Positions 42,802 through 51,211 of a stretch of DNA of 64,000 bases are shown here, one piece after another. This stretch comes from CAYZJV01 sp049310885. GTDB taxonomy: Bacteria; Spirochaetota; Spirochaetia; Sphaerochaetales; Sphaerochaetaceae. The translations under genes were made by a program, and so were the position numbers. The stretch covers positions 496,001 through 560,000 of the forward strand of contig NZ_JBMDYO010000001.1 of NCBI RefSeq assembly GCF_049310885.1. The letters are read 5' to 3'. Below the pieces are notes generated by a model that saw nothing but the letters and a program-made list of their open reading frames with translations, was not told where the DNA came from and did no database searches. The stretch's first letter is position 1. Each line of letters starts with the position of its first letter.

Positions 42802-44586
42802 CTATTTTTCCAACACAGCCTTGATACGGCGGACACCGGCCGAAGAGGATTGCTCTTTCTTGATCCGGAAATGCCCCATGGTCCCGGTACGCTCCACATG
42901 GGGACCTCCACAGACCTCCTTGGAGAAGTCTCCGACACTATAGACTTTCACCTGCTCACCATATTTGCTCTCGAAGAAGGCGATCGCTCCTTGGGCTTTC
43001 GCCTCCTCAACCGTCATGGTCTCGAATGAGACAGGAAGATCACGCTTGATGACATCGTTCACCATGTCCTCTACTCGCTGTAATTCTTCCTTAGTCATAG
43101 GTGCATCATGGGTAAAGTCGAACCTGAGACGCTCAACAGTGATATTCGACCCCTTCTGTCCTACATGATCACCAAGTACGGTACGCAGAGCCTGGTGAAG
43201 CAGATGGGTCGCAGTGTGCAAGGCTGTAGTGAGCTCACTGTGGTCAGCCAGACCGCCCTTGAACTGCTGTTCGGCACCCGCACGAGAGATCTCCTGGTGC
43301 TTTTCGAACGCAGCATCGAAGCCCTTCTTATCGACAGTAAAACCATGCTCGGCAGCCAACTCCTCAGTCAATTCAATGGGAAATCCGTAGGTATCGTAGA
43401 GTTTGAAGGCAATCCTTCCATTGATCTCTCTACTTTTACCCTTCATGAGGTTGGGAAGCATCTTCTCGAATTCGTGCTCACCCTTTTGGAGGGTCGTGGA
43501 GAACTTCTCCTCTTCCAAGCCCAATTCGGTGATAATGAAATCGCGGTTTGCCTCGAGTTCAGGATACGCACCTTTATACATTCCTATAACCCCGACAGCC
43601 AAAGCTGAGAGGAATTTACCCTCAATGCCCAACTTCCGGCCATGTCGTACAGCCCTGCGAATCAGTCGTCGCAGGATATACCCTTGGCCGACATTCGAGG
43701 GCTTCACTCCCCGCTGGTCTCCAAGGATGAAGACACTGGTACGCACATGGTCGGCGATGATCCGTACCGACACATCCTTATCCTCATCATCTCCGTAGAC
43801 GACTGTGCACAAATTCTCGATTTCGGCGATGGTTTGAGAGAACACTTCGGTCTCATAGACCGATTTCTTCCCCTGGAGGACGGCAATGGTCCTTTCGATA
43901 CCCATACCGGTATCGACACATTTGCGTTCCAAAGGTACATAGTCTCCCTCGAGGGTCTTTCGGTAGCCCATAAAGACATCGTTCCATATCTCGAAGTATT
44001 TACCACAACTGCAGCCAGGACGGCAGTCTGGACCACACGAATCGCGTCCGGTGTCTATGAACATCTCGGTATCGGGACCACATGGACCGGCTTCTCCGGC
44101 CGGCCCCCACCAGTTATCCTTGCGGGGAAGGAAATAGATACGTTCATCGGGTATGCCTAAGCTGCGCCAGACAGCGGCCGACTCGTCATCCCTGGGAACA
44201 GCATCATCCCCTGCAAACACCGTCACCGAGAGCTTTTCCGGGTCGATATCCAACCACTTGGTGAGAAATTCGTAACTATAATGGATCGCCTCATCCTTGA
44301 AATAGTCACCTAATGACCAATTCCCCAACATCTCGAAGAAGGTGAGGTGATGAGGATCTCCCACAGCATCGATATCACCGGTTCGGATACACTTCTGGTA
44401 GTCAACCAGCCGTGTCCCAGCAGGATGTTCCTGTCCTAAGATGTACGGAACGAGAGGATGCATGCCGGCTGTGGTGAACAATACCGTCGGATCGTTCTCG
44501 GGAATCAGGGAAGCCCCTGATATCTGGGTATGGTCCTTGGACACAAAAAATTCTATGTATTTGTCGCGTAGTTCGTGTGCTTTCAT
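42802..44586 (-). CDS. alaS: alanyl-tRNA synthetase, short form
   Basis: This 594-residue enzyme charges tRNA-Ala. The class II catalytic core (about 1-260) has the N-terminal H-E-L-R-D-K-Y-I-E-F-F, F-T-T-A-G-M, and R-T-G-D-I-D-A-V-G; the editing domain follows with H-T-A-T-H-L-L-H and the zinc/editing block C-G-G-P-H-V-E-R-T-G-T-M-G. The protein stops right after the editing domain, without the C-Ala/DHHA1 domain of the usual 870-residue enzyme. That short form is known to me from Borrelia (also 594 residues), so it is a lineage trait and not a truncation. It lies 33 bases downstream of dprA. Confidence 0.95.
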   Translation of the reverse strand: MKAHELRDKYIEFFVSKDHTQISGASLIPENDPTVLFTTAGMHPLVPYILGQEHPAGTRLVDYQKCIRTGDIDAVGDPHHLTFFEMLGNWSLGDYFKDEAIHYSYEFLTKWLDIDPEKLSVTVFAGDDAVPRDDESAAVWRSLGIPDERIYFLPRKDNWWGPAGEAGPCGPDTEMFIDTGRDSCGPDCRPGCSCGKYFEIWNDVFMGYRKTLEGDYVPLERKCVDTGMGIERTIAVLQGKKSVYETEVFSQTIAEIENLCTVVYGDDEDKDVSVRIIADHVRTSVFILGDQRGVKPSNVGQGYILRRLIRRAVRHGRKLGIEGKFLSALAVGVIGMYKGAYPELEANRDFIITELGLEEEKFSTTLQKGEHEFEKMLPNLMKGKSREINGRIAFKLYDTYGFPIELTEELAAEHGFTVDKKGFDAAFEKHQEISRAGAEQQFKGGLADHSELTTALHTATHLLHQALRTVLGDHVGQKGSNITVERLRFDFTHDAPMTKEELQRVEDMVNDVIKRDLPVSFETMTVEEAKAQGAIAFFESKYGEQVKVYSVGDFSKEVCGGPHVERTGTMGHFRIKKEQSSSAGVRRIKAVLEK

Positions 44587-44619
44587 AGGGTTGAATACTA
44601 TGCAAGGAGCAACTCATTG

Positions 44620-45585
44620 TCAAGCCAAGTCGAATAGCGAAAGCTGGGTAGGAGCCGCTACTTTCGAAGGATCTTCTCCCCCTGCCCTAGGCCTCGCAAA
44701 CAGGCGGGCGTGGATATATTCGGGTTGTTTTACGACCATCACCCCAGGCTTCAATGAGAGCCTTCGTGGCCAGAGCAGTGATCGGTTGTCCAACACATGT
44801 TGGAAAATGACGACGCGTCGCTGTTGTTCCAAAGCATATATTGCTTGCTTTACGGCTCCACCCCCATCGCGGTCCTCGACAACCACGCTGCCTACGGCTA
44901 GGGAACTCATCAGCCGGTTTCTCAGCAAAAAGTGCCATTTTTGGGTCTGTACGGCTGGAGAGAATCGGGTAATCACCAATCCGTGTTCTGCAATGACCTT
45001 CTGCAGATTCCGATGCTCAGGAGGGTATACGTCGATCAACGGAGTTCCCAAGACCGCCACGGTTGGTGTCTTAGTCGCCAAAGCAGAGATATGGGCAATA
45101 CCGTCTATCCCCAAGGCCAGGCCAGAGACGATGACAACACCATGGGAACCTAACGTCTCCACGGTCTTCTTGGCATACTCCTTCCCTTCATTACTGGGAT
45201 TACGAGTCCCGACTATACAGACACACTTTTCCCCCAGCAGCTCGACATTACCTCGCCCATAAAGAAAACGGGGAGAGTCCTGAACGTCGGCTGCGTGCTG
45301 TGGATAAAACCGATCGCCCCGCTTTATCACAAAATCTGTATGATCCAATCGGAAGAACCTTGATTTAACAAAGGAATGGGTATCCAACATCTCCCTTGTG
45401 TCGATACCGATAGCCTCAGAATAGGTGTTGGGATGCAACGTCATGGGGTCTTTCAGCGGTACGACTTCTCCAATTCGATCGAATAACGGCTCAACGAAAG
45501 ACTGCGACCGTCTAGTACACGCCAGAAGAGTTTCAAAGTTGATGGCCTCTTGGATATTGCGTAACGTACGCTCCAGATTGTCCAT
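44620..45585 (-). CDS. dprA: DprA/Smf-like DNA-processing protein
   Basis: This 321-residue protein has the Rossmann-like DprA core: V-C-I-V-G-T-R-N-P (about 120-128), V-S-G-L-A-L-G-I-D-G-I-A-H, and L-L-R-N-R-L-M-S-S-L-A ... V-V-V-E-D. DprA loads RecA on single-stranded DNA in transformation and is widespread outside competent bacteria. The usual N-terminal SAM and C-terminal winged domains are not obvious; the last 40 residues are basic. The P-x-R-N-R-I-I-A-G-L-S motif is altered (L-L-R-N-R-L-M-S-S-L-A). It is upstream of alaS on the same strand. Confidence 0.87.
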   Translation of the reverse strand: MDNLERTLRNIQEAINFETLLACTRRSQSFVEPLFDRIGEVVPLKDPMTLHPNTYSEAIGIDTREMLDTHSFVKSRFFRLDHTDFVIKRGDRFYPQHAADVQDSPRFLYGRGNVELLGEKCVCIVGTRNPSNEGKEYAKKTVETLGSHGVVIVSGLALGIDGIAHISALATKTPTVAVLGTPLIDVYPPEHRNLQKVIAEHGLVITRFSPAVQTQKWHFLLRNRLMSSLAVGSVVVEDRDGGGAVKQAIYALEQQRRVVIFQHVLDNRSLLWPRRLSLKPGVMVVKQPEYIHARLFARPRAGGEDPSKVAAPTQLSLFDLA

Positions 45586-45656
45586 GGAAATAGTGTATCC
45601 TTGTCAGTCATATGGAGCAAGTGGTCTATAGCCCAACTTACCGGCAAAGAGACAAC

Positions 45657-45681
45657 AAAGGCGCACCGAGCGTGCGCCTTT
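45657..45681. terminator. bidirectional hairpin between dprA and tRNA-Phe
   Basis: AAAGGCGCAC and GTGCGCCTTT form a perfect 10-base stem with loop CGAGC. T-rich flanks occur on both strands (TTTG and TTTT). Probably it terminates tRNA-Phe transcription ahead of dprA. Confidence 0.65.
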
Positions 45682-45796
45682 TGGGGAATATATTGAAATC
45701 GGGGAATGCCCCGCTACTGCCCTTCGTGCCCGTGGGAACCGAGCTCGGACAAAAGATAAGCACCTACCGTTTTTTTGGATAAGTGCCTCTGTTTTT

Positions 45797-45869
45797 GCCG
45801 CCTCTCGGAATCGAACCGAGGACACAAGGATTTTCAGTCCTTTGCTCTACCAACTGAGCTAAAGCGGCG
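45797..45869 (-). tRNA. tRNA-Phe (anticodon GAA)
   Basis: A 73-base cloverleaf on the minus strand: acceptor GCCGCTT/GAGGCGGC region, D arm AGCTCAGTTGGTAGAGC, anticodon loop CTGAAAA giving GAA, T arm CGGTTCGATTCCG. Discriminator A; CCA not encoded. Confidence 0.94.
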
Positions 45870-45881
45870 CAACGTCCACTT

Positions 45882-45911
45882 TTATACCCTTTAAAAATGG
45901 TAGTTGTCAAC
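45882..45911 (-). promoter_or_regulatory. promoter of tRNA-Phe
   Basis: TTGACA (45906-45911) and TATAAA (45882-45887) on the minus strand with an 18-base spacer, placing the start about 6-8 bases before the tRNA 5' end. Confidence 0.7.
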
Positions 45912-45938
45912 CCCTGTCCGGAACAATCCTGAACTTTG

Positions 45939-46916
45939 TCAGCGCAACCGTATGGAAATCTCTCCCGAGCTCAAGATCTGCTGCCTTCCATCGGACAGAC
46001 GGACTACCAAAGAGCCATCATTTGCGATAGTGACTGCATCGGCTTCATAGCTTGAATCTCCTTGAATCACCTTCACCTGTCGGCCAAGAACGAGACTCCT
46101 ATCCCGATACTCATTCATGATAGCAACATCCTGGACATGGGAAAACAGATTGAACAGATTTTCAAGCATGACAGCAGCCATCCGATTTCTGGGAACCTCA
46201 ACCGGAGCGCCTGCAGGAAAGACTGCACCGGCAATTCCAGCCAAATCGGAAGGAAAACCTTCCTCAGGAACCGAGTGGTTCAACCCGATACCAACAATGA
46301 CACTCTCGATCTTGCCGCTTTCGAATCCACTGATACCTTCGGTAAGTATGCCGCAGACCTTCAAGTCATCAAGGTAGATATCGTTTACCCATTTTATTTT
46401 CGCTTTTCTGTCGGACAACTGCTCAATCGTACGACATACAGCTACTGCTGCGGCACTCGTGATCCGTAAGGCAAGGGAGCTATCCATATCGGGTTTGAGG
46501 ATGATACTCATATAGATTCCGCTTGATTCGGGTGAGTAGAATGAGCGCCCTAGCCGACCTCTACCACCGGACTGCCTCCCTGCGACAACCACGGTCCCTT
46601 GGGGAGCACCATCCATTGCCAACCGTTTTGCTTCCCGATTAGTAGAATCGATCTCATCGAAATAGTGGATATCCAAAACCAGCGATGGATCGAGTGCCAT
46701 TTGTATTCCCTCGGCGGAAATTTTATCGCTATGCTGTGCCAACCGATACCCGACTCTCGTGGAGGCTTCGATCTCATATCCGTCCGAGCGTAGATCACTG
46801 ATCGCCCTCCATACGGCAGCTCGCGTTATCTGCACATGGCGGGCTATCTCCTCTCCGGAGACGAAGGATCCCTTATGCTGTTCCAAAAGTGACAATACCT
46901 GCTGTCGTGAAGCCAT
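45939..46916 (-). CDS. birA: bifunctional biotin--protein ligase / biotin operon repressor
   Basis: This 325-residue protein has an N-terminal winged helix-turn-helix (about 1-60, with S-G-E-E-I-A-R-H and T-R-A-A-V-W-R-A-I-S) and a BirA ligase domain with the biotin/ATP loop G-R-Q-S-G-G-R-G-R-L-G-R-S-F, K-W-V-N-D-I-Y and a C-terminal SH3-like domain. It makes biotinyl-AMP, biotinylates target proteins and represses biotin genes. The DNA-binding domain agrees with the perfect BirA-type operator just upstream. ATG 46916 is chosen because GGGGAGGTGG precedes it. It is divergent from bioY. Confidence 0.94.
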   Translation of the reverse strand: MASRQQVLSLLEQHKGSFVSGEEIARHVQITRAAVWRAISDLRSDGYEIEASTRVGYRLAQHSDKISAEGIQMALDPSLVLDIHYFDEIDSTNREAKRLAMDGAPQGTVVVAGRQSGGRGRLGRSFYSPESSGIYMSIILKPDMDSSLALRITSAAAVAVCRTIEQLSDRKAKIKWVNDIYLDDLKVCGILTEGISGFESGKIESVIVGIGLNHSVPEEGFPSDLAGIAGAVFPAGAPVEVPRNRMAAVMLENLFNLFSHVQDVAIMNEYRDRSLVLGRQVKVIQGDSSYEADAVTIANDGSLVVRLSDGRQQILSSGEISIRLR

Positions 46917-46965
46917 ATATCCACCTCCCCGCGCCTCTGTCTCTAGTGTACCCAATGACCACTTA

Positions 46966-46998
46966 ATTGTAAACATGAAATCTAAAATGGTTTACAAT
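46966..46998. promoter_or_regulatory. BirA operator between birA and bioY
   Basis: ATTGTAAAC (46966-46974) and GTTTACAAT (46990-46998) are perfect 9-base inverted repeats with a 15-base spacer, the arrangement known for BirA operators (TTGTAAACC, 14-16 bases, GGTTTACAA type). Its place between birA and bioY predicts repression of both by biotinyl-AMP-loaded BirA. Confidence 0.88.
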
Positions 46999-47039
46999 AA
47001 GATGCCGATTATGATATAGCTACAGACGTGGAGGAATAC

Positions 47040-47642
47040 ATGGACCTACGACGTATCATCATCATTGCGCTCTTCTCAGCCCTCATGGTAGCAGGAGCCT
47101 ATATTGCTATACCGGTTGGACCGGTGCCCATTACCCTTCAGACGATGTTCGTCCTCCTTGCCGGGATACTCGGGGGAAGACGTATCGGGGCAGCCTCGGT
47201 CGCCGTCTATCTTGCCTTGGGAGCCATCGGGCTTCCAGTATTCAGTGGTGGCGTTGGTGGATTCGGCCATTTCGCGGGTCCCACGGGAGGGTTCCTTCTC
47301 AGTTGGCTCATTGCGGCTCCCCTTGCAGGATTATGTACCGATATCGGATTCAGGAAAGCAAATCAAGACGACAAGGTAACCAAAGGTCAGCTCCTGTGGA
47401 TCATCCTTGGAGCTACAGTAGCGACTATCGTACTCTATGCAATTGGTATTCCATACCTGAAGACGGTGCTCGACATTTCCTGGGGAAAGAGCTTGGCAAT
47501 TGGCCTGATTCCATTCCTGCCGGGCGATTTGCTCAAACTTGTGGCTACCGTACTACTTGGGAACCTGTTTTCCCTCAGGGTGCGCCAATTCCTCACCAAA
47601 GCACCACAGGAGGAATCTTTTACCGATGAAACCGGCTCTTGA
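47040..47642 (+). CDS. bioY: biotin ECF-transporter substrate-binding component
   Basis: This 200-residue membrane protein is the biotin-specific S component of an ECF transporter. It has six helices and the BioY traits G-P-V-P-I-T-L-Q-T, L-G-A-I-G-L-P-V-F-S-G-G and G-P-T-G-G-F-L-L, and a late P-G-D-L-L-K-L. GGAGG lies 6 bases upstream of ATG 47040. It is first in the bioY-ecfA-ecfT operon, with overlapping genes, and follows the BirA operator. Biotin uptake therefore seems to be under repressor control. Confidence 0.94.
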   Translation: MDLRRIIIIALFSALMVAGAYIAIPVGPVPITLQTMFVLLAGILGGRRIGAASVAVYLALGAIGLPVFSGGVGGFGHFAGPTGGFLLSWLIAAPLAGLCTDIGFRKANQDDKVTKGQLLWIILGATVATIVLYAIGIPYLKTVLDISWGKSLAIGLIPFLPGDLLKLVATVLLGNLFSLRVRQFLTKAPQEESFTDETGS

Positions 47643-48384
47643 CCTACACAACCTATCTTTCTCCATAGGAAAAGAACACCATATTCTCAAGGATATCACC
47701 TTCAGTATCGGAAAGGGGGAGTTCGTCGTACTCGGAGGACGTAATGGAACAGGGAAGAGTATGCTCATGCGTATCATTAAAGGCCTATTGCAGCCCTCCG
47801 GAGGAACGATTTTCATAGATGGTGTGGATCTCAGTCGCAAACCGAAAACCCGTAACCGTTCAGTAGGACTCGTATTTCAGGATGCCGATGCCCAAGTAGT
47901 TGGCCAGACTGTAGAACGCGATATACTCTTTGGTTTGGACAATCTAGGTATAACCGGTCAAGAGCGTTCGGCGAGGTTAGACGACACGGTTTCCCTTTTG
48001 GGACTCCAATCGGTCTTACACCAACGACCAAGAACCCTCTCTGGAGGAGAACGCCGGAGACTGGCGATAGCGGGGGTATTGGTTATGAAACCCCATGTAT
48101 TAATGTTGGATGAACCGTTCGCTAACCTCGACTATCCTGGTATTGTGAGTGTTCTCGAATCCCTTGTTGCCCTAAAGGAACAGGGAATCACGATTTTGGT
48201 GGCAACACACGAGATAGAGAAGGTCCTTGCGCACGCCGATTCGTTGATGCTCTTGGATCAGGGAGTCATAGCCGCTCAAGGCAATCCAGCCATGGTTTTG
48301 GATGTTGTGGGCGATTATGGTATCCGTAGGCCACACTTCAAGGGCACTCCCATTGAGGTGGGGGAGCTCACATGGTTGAAGTAA
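47626..48384 (+). CDS. bioM: biotin ECF-transporter ATPase (BioM/EcfA)
   Basis: This 252-residue ABC ATPase energises the ECF transporter. It has Walker A G-R-N-G-T-G-K-S, the Q loop F-Q-D-A-D-A-Q, the signature L-S-G-G-E-R-R-R, Walker B L-M-L-D-E-P-F-A and the H loop A-T-H-E. ATG 47626 is supported by AGGAGGAA upstream and overlaps the bioY stop; its stop overlaps the start of the T component. A single ATPase gene suggests a homodimer, as in BioMNY systems. Confidence 0.93.
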   Translation: MKPALDLHNLSFSIGKEHHILKDITFSIGKGEFVVLGGRNGTGKSMLMRIIKGLLQPSGGTIFIDGVDLSRKPKTRNRSVGLVFQDADAQVVGQTVERDILFGLDNLGITGQERSARLDDTVSLLGLQSVLHQRPRTLSGGERRRLAIAGVLVMKPHVLMLDEPFANLDYPGIVSVLESLVALKEQGITILVATHEIEKVLAHADSLMLLDQGVIAAQGNPAMVLDVVGDYGIRRPHFKGTPIEVGELTWLK

Positions 48385-49085
48385 ATCTTTTCCATTACCA
48401 CGACAGGAATACCTTTCTCCATAGGGCAAACCCCATAAGTAAAATTATCGCGATGCTGATGATATCTACCGCTTTGATCCGCACAACGTTGCTTCAGACA
48501 TCGGTACTCAGTCTGTTTTTCATTATCATTGCTACTGCTATCCGTTTGCCTATTGGCAGGTATAGAAGGGAATTGCGGTTTTTCATACTCATGGCAACCA
48601 TCATAGCCCTCGCAAGATGGAGCTCAGCAGAGCAATGGGACCAGATAGCGCTCTCTGTCATACGATTTGCTACCATCGTATCGATGGGAATGCTGTTTGC
48701 CGACACCAGCTCTCCCGACGATATTGCACGTTCTGTCGGCTCTCTCCTGGAAAGGATTCCGGGGGTAAAAGGATACCGGATCGGAGCTACATTGGAACTA
48801 ACGGTTTCTACCATTCCCCTGCTCTTCGACGCATCGCTTCAAGTCTCGCAGGCAAGACGTGCTCGTGGTGAAGCGTATTGGCGTAATCCCATCCCGAAGA
48901 TCGTATCGCTCGGGTCGACCGTATTTGCCCTCCTCTTGGAGCGGGCGGAGTATCTGGAAGCAGCCCTCACTGCCCGACTCTACAACCCCGATGCTGACAG
49001 AGGTTCATTCGGGTATCGTACTGTAGATGTGGTAATACTCGGTGTGACCTTCGCCCTCTTGGGCTTTCTATTCCTCGTTACTTGA
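48372..49085 (+). CDS. bioN: biotin ECF-transporter transmembrane component (BioN/EcfT)
   Basis: This 237-residue T component couples the ATPase to BioY. It has about five membrane helices and the coupling-helix region with Q-A-R-R-A-R-G, the Ala-Arg motif of EcfT proteins. It starts inside the last bases of the ATPase gene and ends the operon, overlapping the convergent acyltransferase gene by 8 bases. Together the three genes form a dedicated biotin importer. Confidence 0.9.
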   Translation: MVEVNLFHYHDRNTFLHRANPISKIIAMLMISTALIRTTLLQTSVLSLFFIIIATAIRLPIGRYRRELRFFILMATIIALARWSSAEQWDQIALSVIRFATIVSMGMLFADTSSPDDIARSVGSLLERIPGVKGYRIGATLELTVSTIPLLFDASLQVSQARRARGEAYWRNPIPKIVSLGSTVFALLLERAEYLEAALTARLYNPDADRGSFGYRTVDVVILGVTFALLGFLFLVT

Positions 49086-49971
49086 GTGGTAGAATTGCCG
49101 TGGCGTGTGGGTCGAACACCATATCCAAGGATGAACCCAAGGCAAATACATGGTTACGGATCATATCTGCCCAATGCCAATCACTCTTTGTCTGGGGCAA
49201 TAGTTCTGTTTGTATCAACTCCCCAACCGTAAGAGTGATCACTTTTCCCCTTTGCCTGAACATCTCGTCCGGCAGGAACAAAGACTCCAGACTGGTTTTG
49301 ACGTGGAGATTCCTGCGCAGGGAGCTCAGTCGATAGAATCGTTTAGAGTTCTCGCCATCAATATGGATTGGTAGAATAGGCCTCCCACTACGTCGTGCCA
49401 TCTTTACAAACGTAGGGTACCACTGGTAGTCGAACAACGTTCCATTGGAGAGTGGTCGTGAACAATAGCCCGCAGGAAATACGATAATAGGAATATCTGT
49501 AGCAAAGTCACGTTTGAAGGCTGCACAGGATTGGCGTTTCTTGGGGTTCGGAATTGGCGTGAGCACTGGTGCTAAAGGTTTCAAGGCTGTCAAAACCTCC
49601 TTGGCAACCATACGGACATCGTTGGTCACGTTACCCACTACCTCCATGAGAACCAATGATTCGGGTCCCCCTAGGGGGTGGTTTGCAACGATGATAGGAC
49701 GCTTATCGAGCGATGACACAAGACGATCTTTGCCATGGATCACCGGTGACAGTTGGAAAAGCTCGTTCACTGAACGAATAAAGGTAAGCGGGTCATCTCC
49801 AAAGTGCTTCTCCAATAGATCATTGATCTCCTGAAGGTGTAACAACCGTTCTAAGGACATGAGTAACCAACGGGGAACGAATTTTGCAATAGTGCCCTTG
49901 TGTTCCTGCAGGAGAGCTCTCAGTTCTATCCGCCGAAATGGCACTGGTGGTGAAGGGTTCAACGGCTCCAT
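49078..49971 (-). CDS. PlsC-family acyltransferase
   Basis: This 297-residue protein has the PlsC acyltransferase core: I-V-A-N-H-P-L-G-G-P-E-S (H followed by an acidic residue), M-V-A-K-E-V-L, and V-F-P-A-G-Y-C-S in place of the usual F-P-E-G-T-R block, a form seen in hemolysin-like or ornithine-lipid acyltransferases. It probably acylates a lysophospholipid or amino-acid lipid. The acidic partner is Glu instead of Asp. I chose ATG 49971, since the upstream part of the open frame overlaps the divergent gene; an earlier ATG 50070 is less likely. Confidence 0.8.
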   Translation of the reverse strand: MEPLNPSPPVPFRRIELRALLQEHKGTIAKFVPRWLLMSLERLLHLQEINDLLEKHFGDDPLTFIRSVNELFQLSPVIHGKDRLVSSLDKRPIIVANHPLGGPESLVLMEVVGNVTNDVRMVAKEVLTALKPLAPVLTPIPNPKKRQSCAAFKRDFATDIPIIVFPAGYCSRPLSNGTLFDYQWYPTFVKMARRSGRPILPIHIDGENSKRFYRLSSLRRNLHVKTSLESLFLPDEMFRQRGKVITLTVGELIQTELLPQTKSDWHWADMIRNHVFALGSSLDMVFDPHATAILPLK

Positions 49972-50055
49972 GGGCAATACTATACCATACCGAATAGAGC
50001 GGATGTCATAAAAAACTCTTGATGGAGAGTCTCTCCACTTGCTATAGTCAATGTT

Positions 50056-50637
50056 ATGACAATTGTCCAATTAAAACAGCATACCAGAGAAGCGATGCGT
50101 ACCCGACTTGGAGGTATCCCCGCTACGATGCGAAAAGAGTACTCTACGGCAATCGTGAATAGAATTCTCTCGCTAGCTAGCTTCGAGATGGCCACCATAG
50201 TCATGGGATTCGTGCCGTTAGCCACAGAGCCTGATCTCTCTGTGTTGTATGACAGGGCATTGGAGATGGGTAAAACTGTGGCGTTGCCCCGTTGCATTGA
50301 AACATCAACCATGGAATTCTACCGTATGCCCACTGATTGGCGAGACCATATCATCATGAACAAGTTTCATGTAGGAGAGCCCGACTCGAACTGTACATCG
50401 ATCGTCACCCCTTCCAAAGATGAACGAATACTCGTATTGGTACCTGCCCTAGCTTACACTCCCCACAGAAGGCGTCTAGGCCGAGGTGGTGGATTCTATG
50501 ACCAGTATCTGTCAAGACTAAAATCTAGTGGAACCTATGTAGGTGTTTGTTTTTCTGTGCAAATCGAGTCGAAACTCCCGACTGAAGAGCATGACCTATC
50601 GGTCAATTTGGTCGTAACTGAGACAGCACTTTACTAG
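50056..50637 (+). CDS. 5-formyltetrahydrofolate cyclo-ligase
   Basis: This 193-residue enzyme converts 5-formyltetrahydrofolate to methenyl-tetrahydrofolate with ATP. It has the N-terminal K-Q-H-T-R-E-A-M-R-T-R-L helix, G-F-V-P-L-A-T-E-P-D (substrate region) and the C-terminal P-A-L-A-Y-T ... R-R-L-G-R-G-G-G-F-Y-D nucleotide loop, all typical of the YgfA/MTHFS family. It is divergent from the acyltransferase gene and monocistronic as far as can be seen. Confidence 0.91.
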   Translation: MTIVQLKQHTREAMRTRLGGIPATMRKEYSTAIVNRILSLASFEMATIVMGFVPLATEPDLSVLYDRALEMGKTVALPRCIETSTMEFYRMPTDWRDHIIMNKFHVGEPDSNCTSIVTPSKDERILVLVPALAYTPHRRRLGRGGGFYDQYLSRLKSSGTYVGVCFSVQIESKLPTEEHDLSVNLVVTETALY

Positions 50638-50695
50638 AAGTTAATGCATGATTTGCAAGCAAGCTTTCGTTTGCAGCACTCGCTTCATTTGGAAC

Positions 50696-51211
50696 TTAAA
50701 CCTGCATTTCCTGGTCTTTCCATAACCAAGAGAAATGTTGATCCGCCAACATCTTCATCAGTGAATCTCCTTGGGAAGAGAGAGGATCCGGACACTCATA
50801 ATTATCATCTAATTGCAGCAATTCTCCCCTCACCTCTGGACTACGTACCGTCCTGAGTAATGCGCTGAGGGTCCGTATATACTCGAATTGTCTTGTAGGA
50901 CAGCTTGCTATCACAAAGAGAAAATGGACCGGCAAGCCGTCCTTGGCATCGTACTCCACACCACACTCGGACAGTCCCAAGGCAACCTGTACGTGGGAAA
51001 GGTTACGGATCTTCCCATGTGCAATCGCTATACCATGGCCGATTCCGGTGGTCTCTATGGCCTCCCGATTGTGAACAGCCCTTCTGAAGCGGTTCAAATC
51101 GGGCAAGGATCTGAAGATTGAACACTTGTCGATGACTTCGTCGATCGCCTCCTTTTTGGAGGTTGCCTGGATATGGCAGATCACCGAATCGTAATCGATT
51201 GGAGTGCTCAC
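50696..51211 (-). CDS. PTS EIIA (PtsN/fructose type)-like protein
   Basis: This 171-residue protein has the PTS EIIA type 2 fold: an N-terminal S-K-K-E-A-I-D-E-V-I-D segment and the phosphorylation-site block G-I-G-H-G-I-A-I-A-H-G-K, where the family has G-x-G-I-A-I-P-H; the likely phospho-His is kept but the Pro before it is Ala. An R-x-x-E-A-I motif precedes it. EIIA-Ntr proteins regulate potassium and nitrogen metabolism. Its start overlaps the end of nfnB by 4 bases, which suggests cotranslation with an electron-bifurcating enzyme. No PTS membrane permease gene is near. The C-terminus is W-L-W-K-D-Q-E. Confidence 0.78.
   Translation of the reverse strand: MSTPIDYDSVICHIQATSKKEAIDEVIDKCSIFRSLPDLNRFRRAVHNREAIETTGIGHGIAIAHGKIRNLSHVQVALGLSECGVEYDAKDGLPVHFLFVIASCPTRQFEYIRTLSALLRTVRSPEVRGELLQLDDNYECPDPLSSQGDSLMKMLADQHFSWLWKDQEMQV

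Noticed and set aside
45604..45825. An open frame overlapping tRNA-Phe
   Set aside because: It runs through the 3' part of the tRNA and through a terminator hairpin; it cannot be a real gene.
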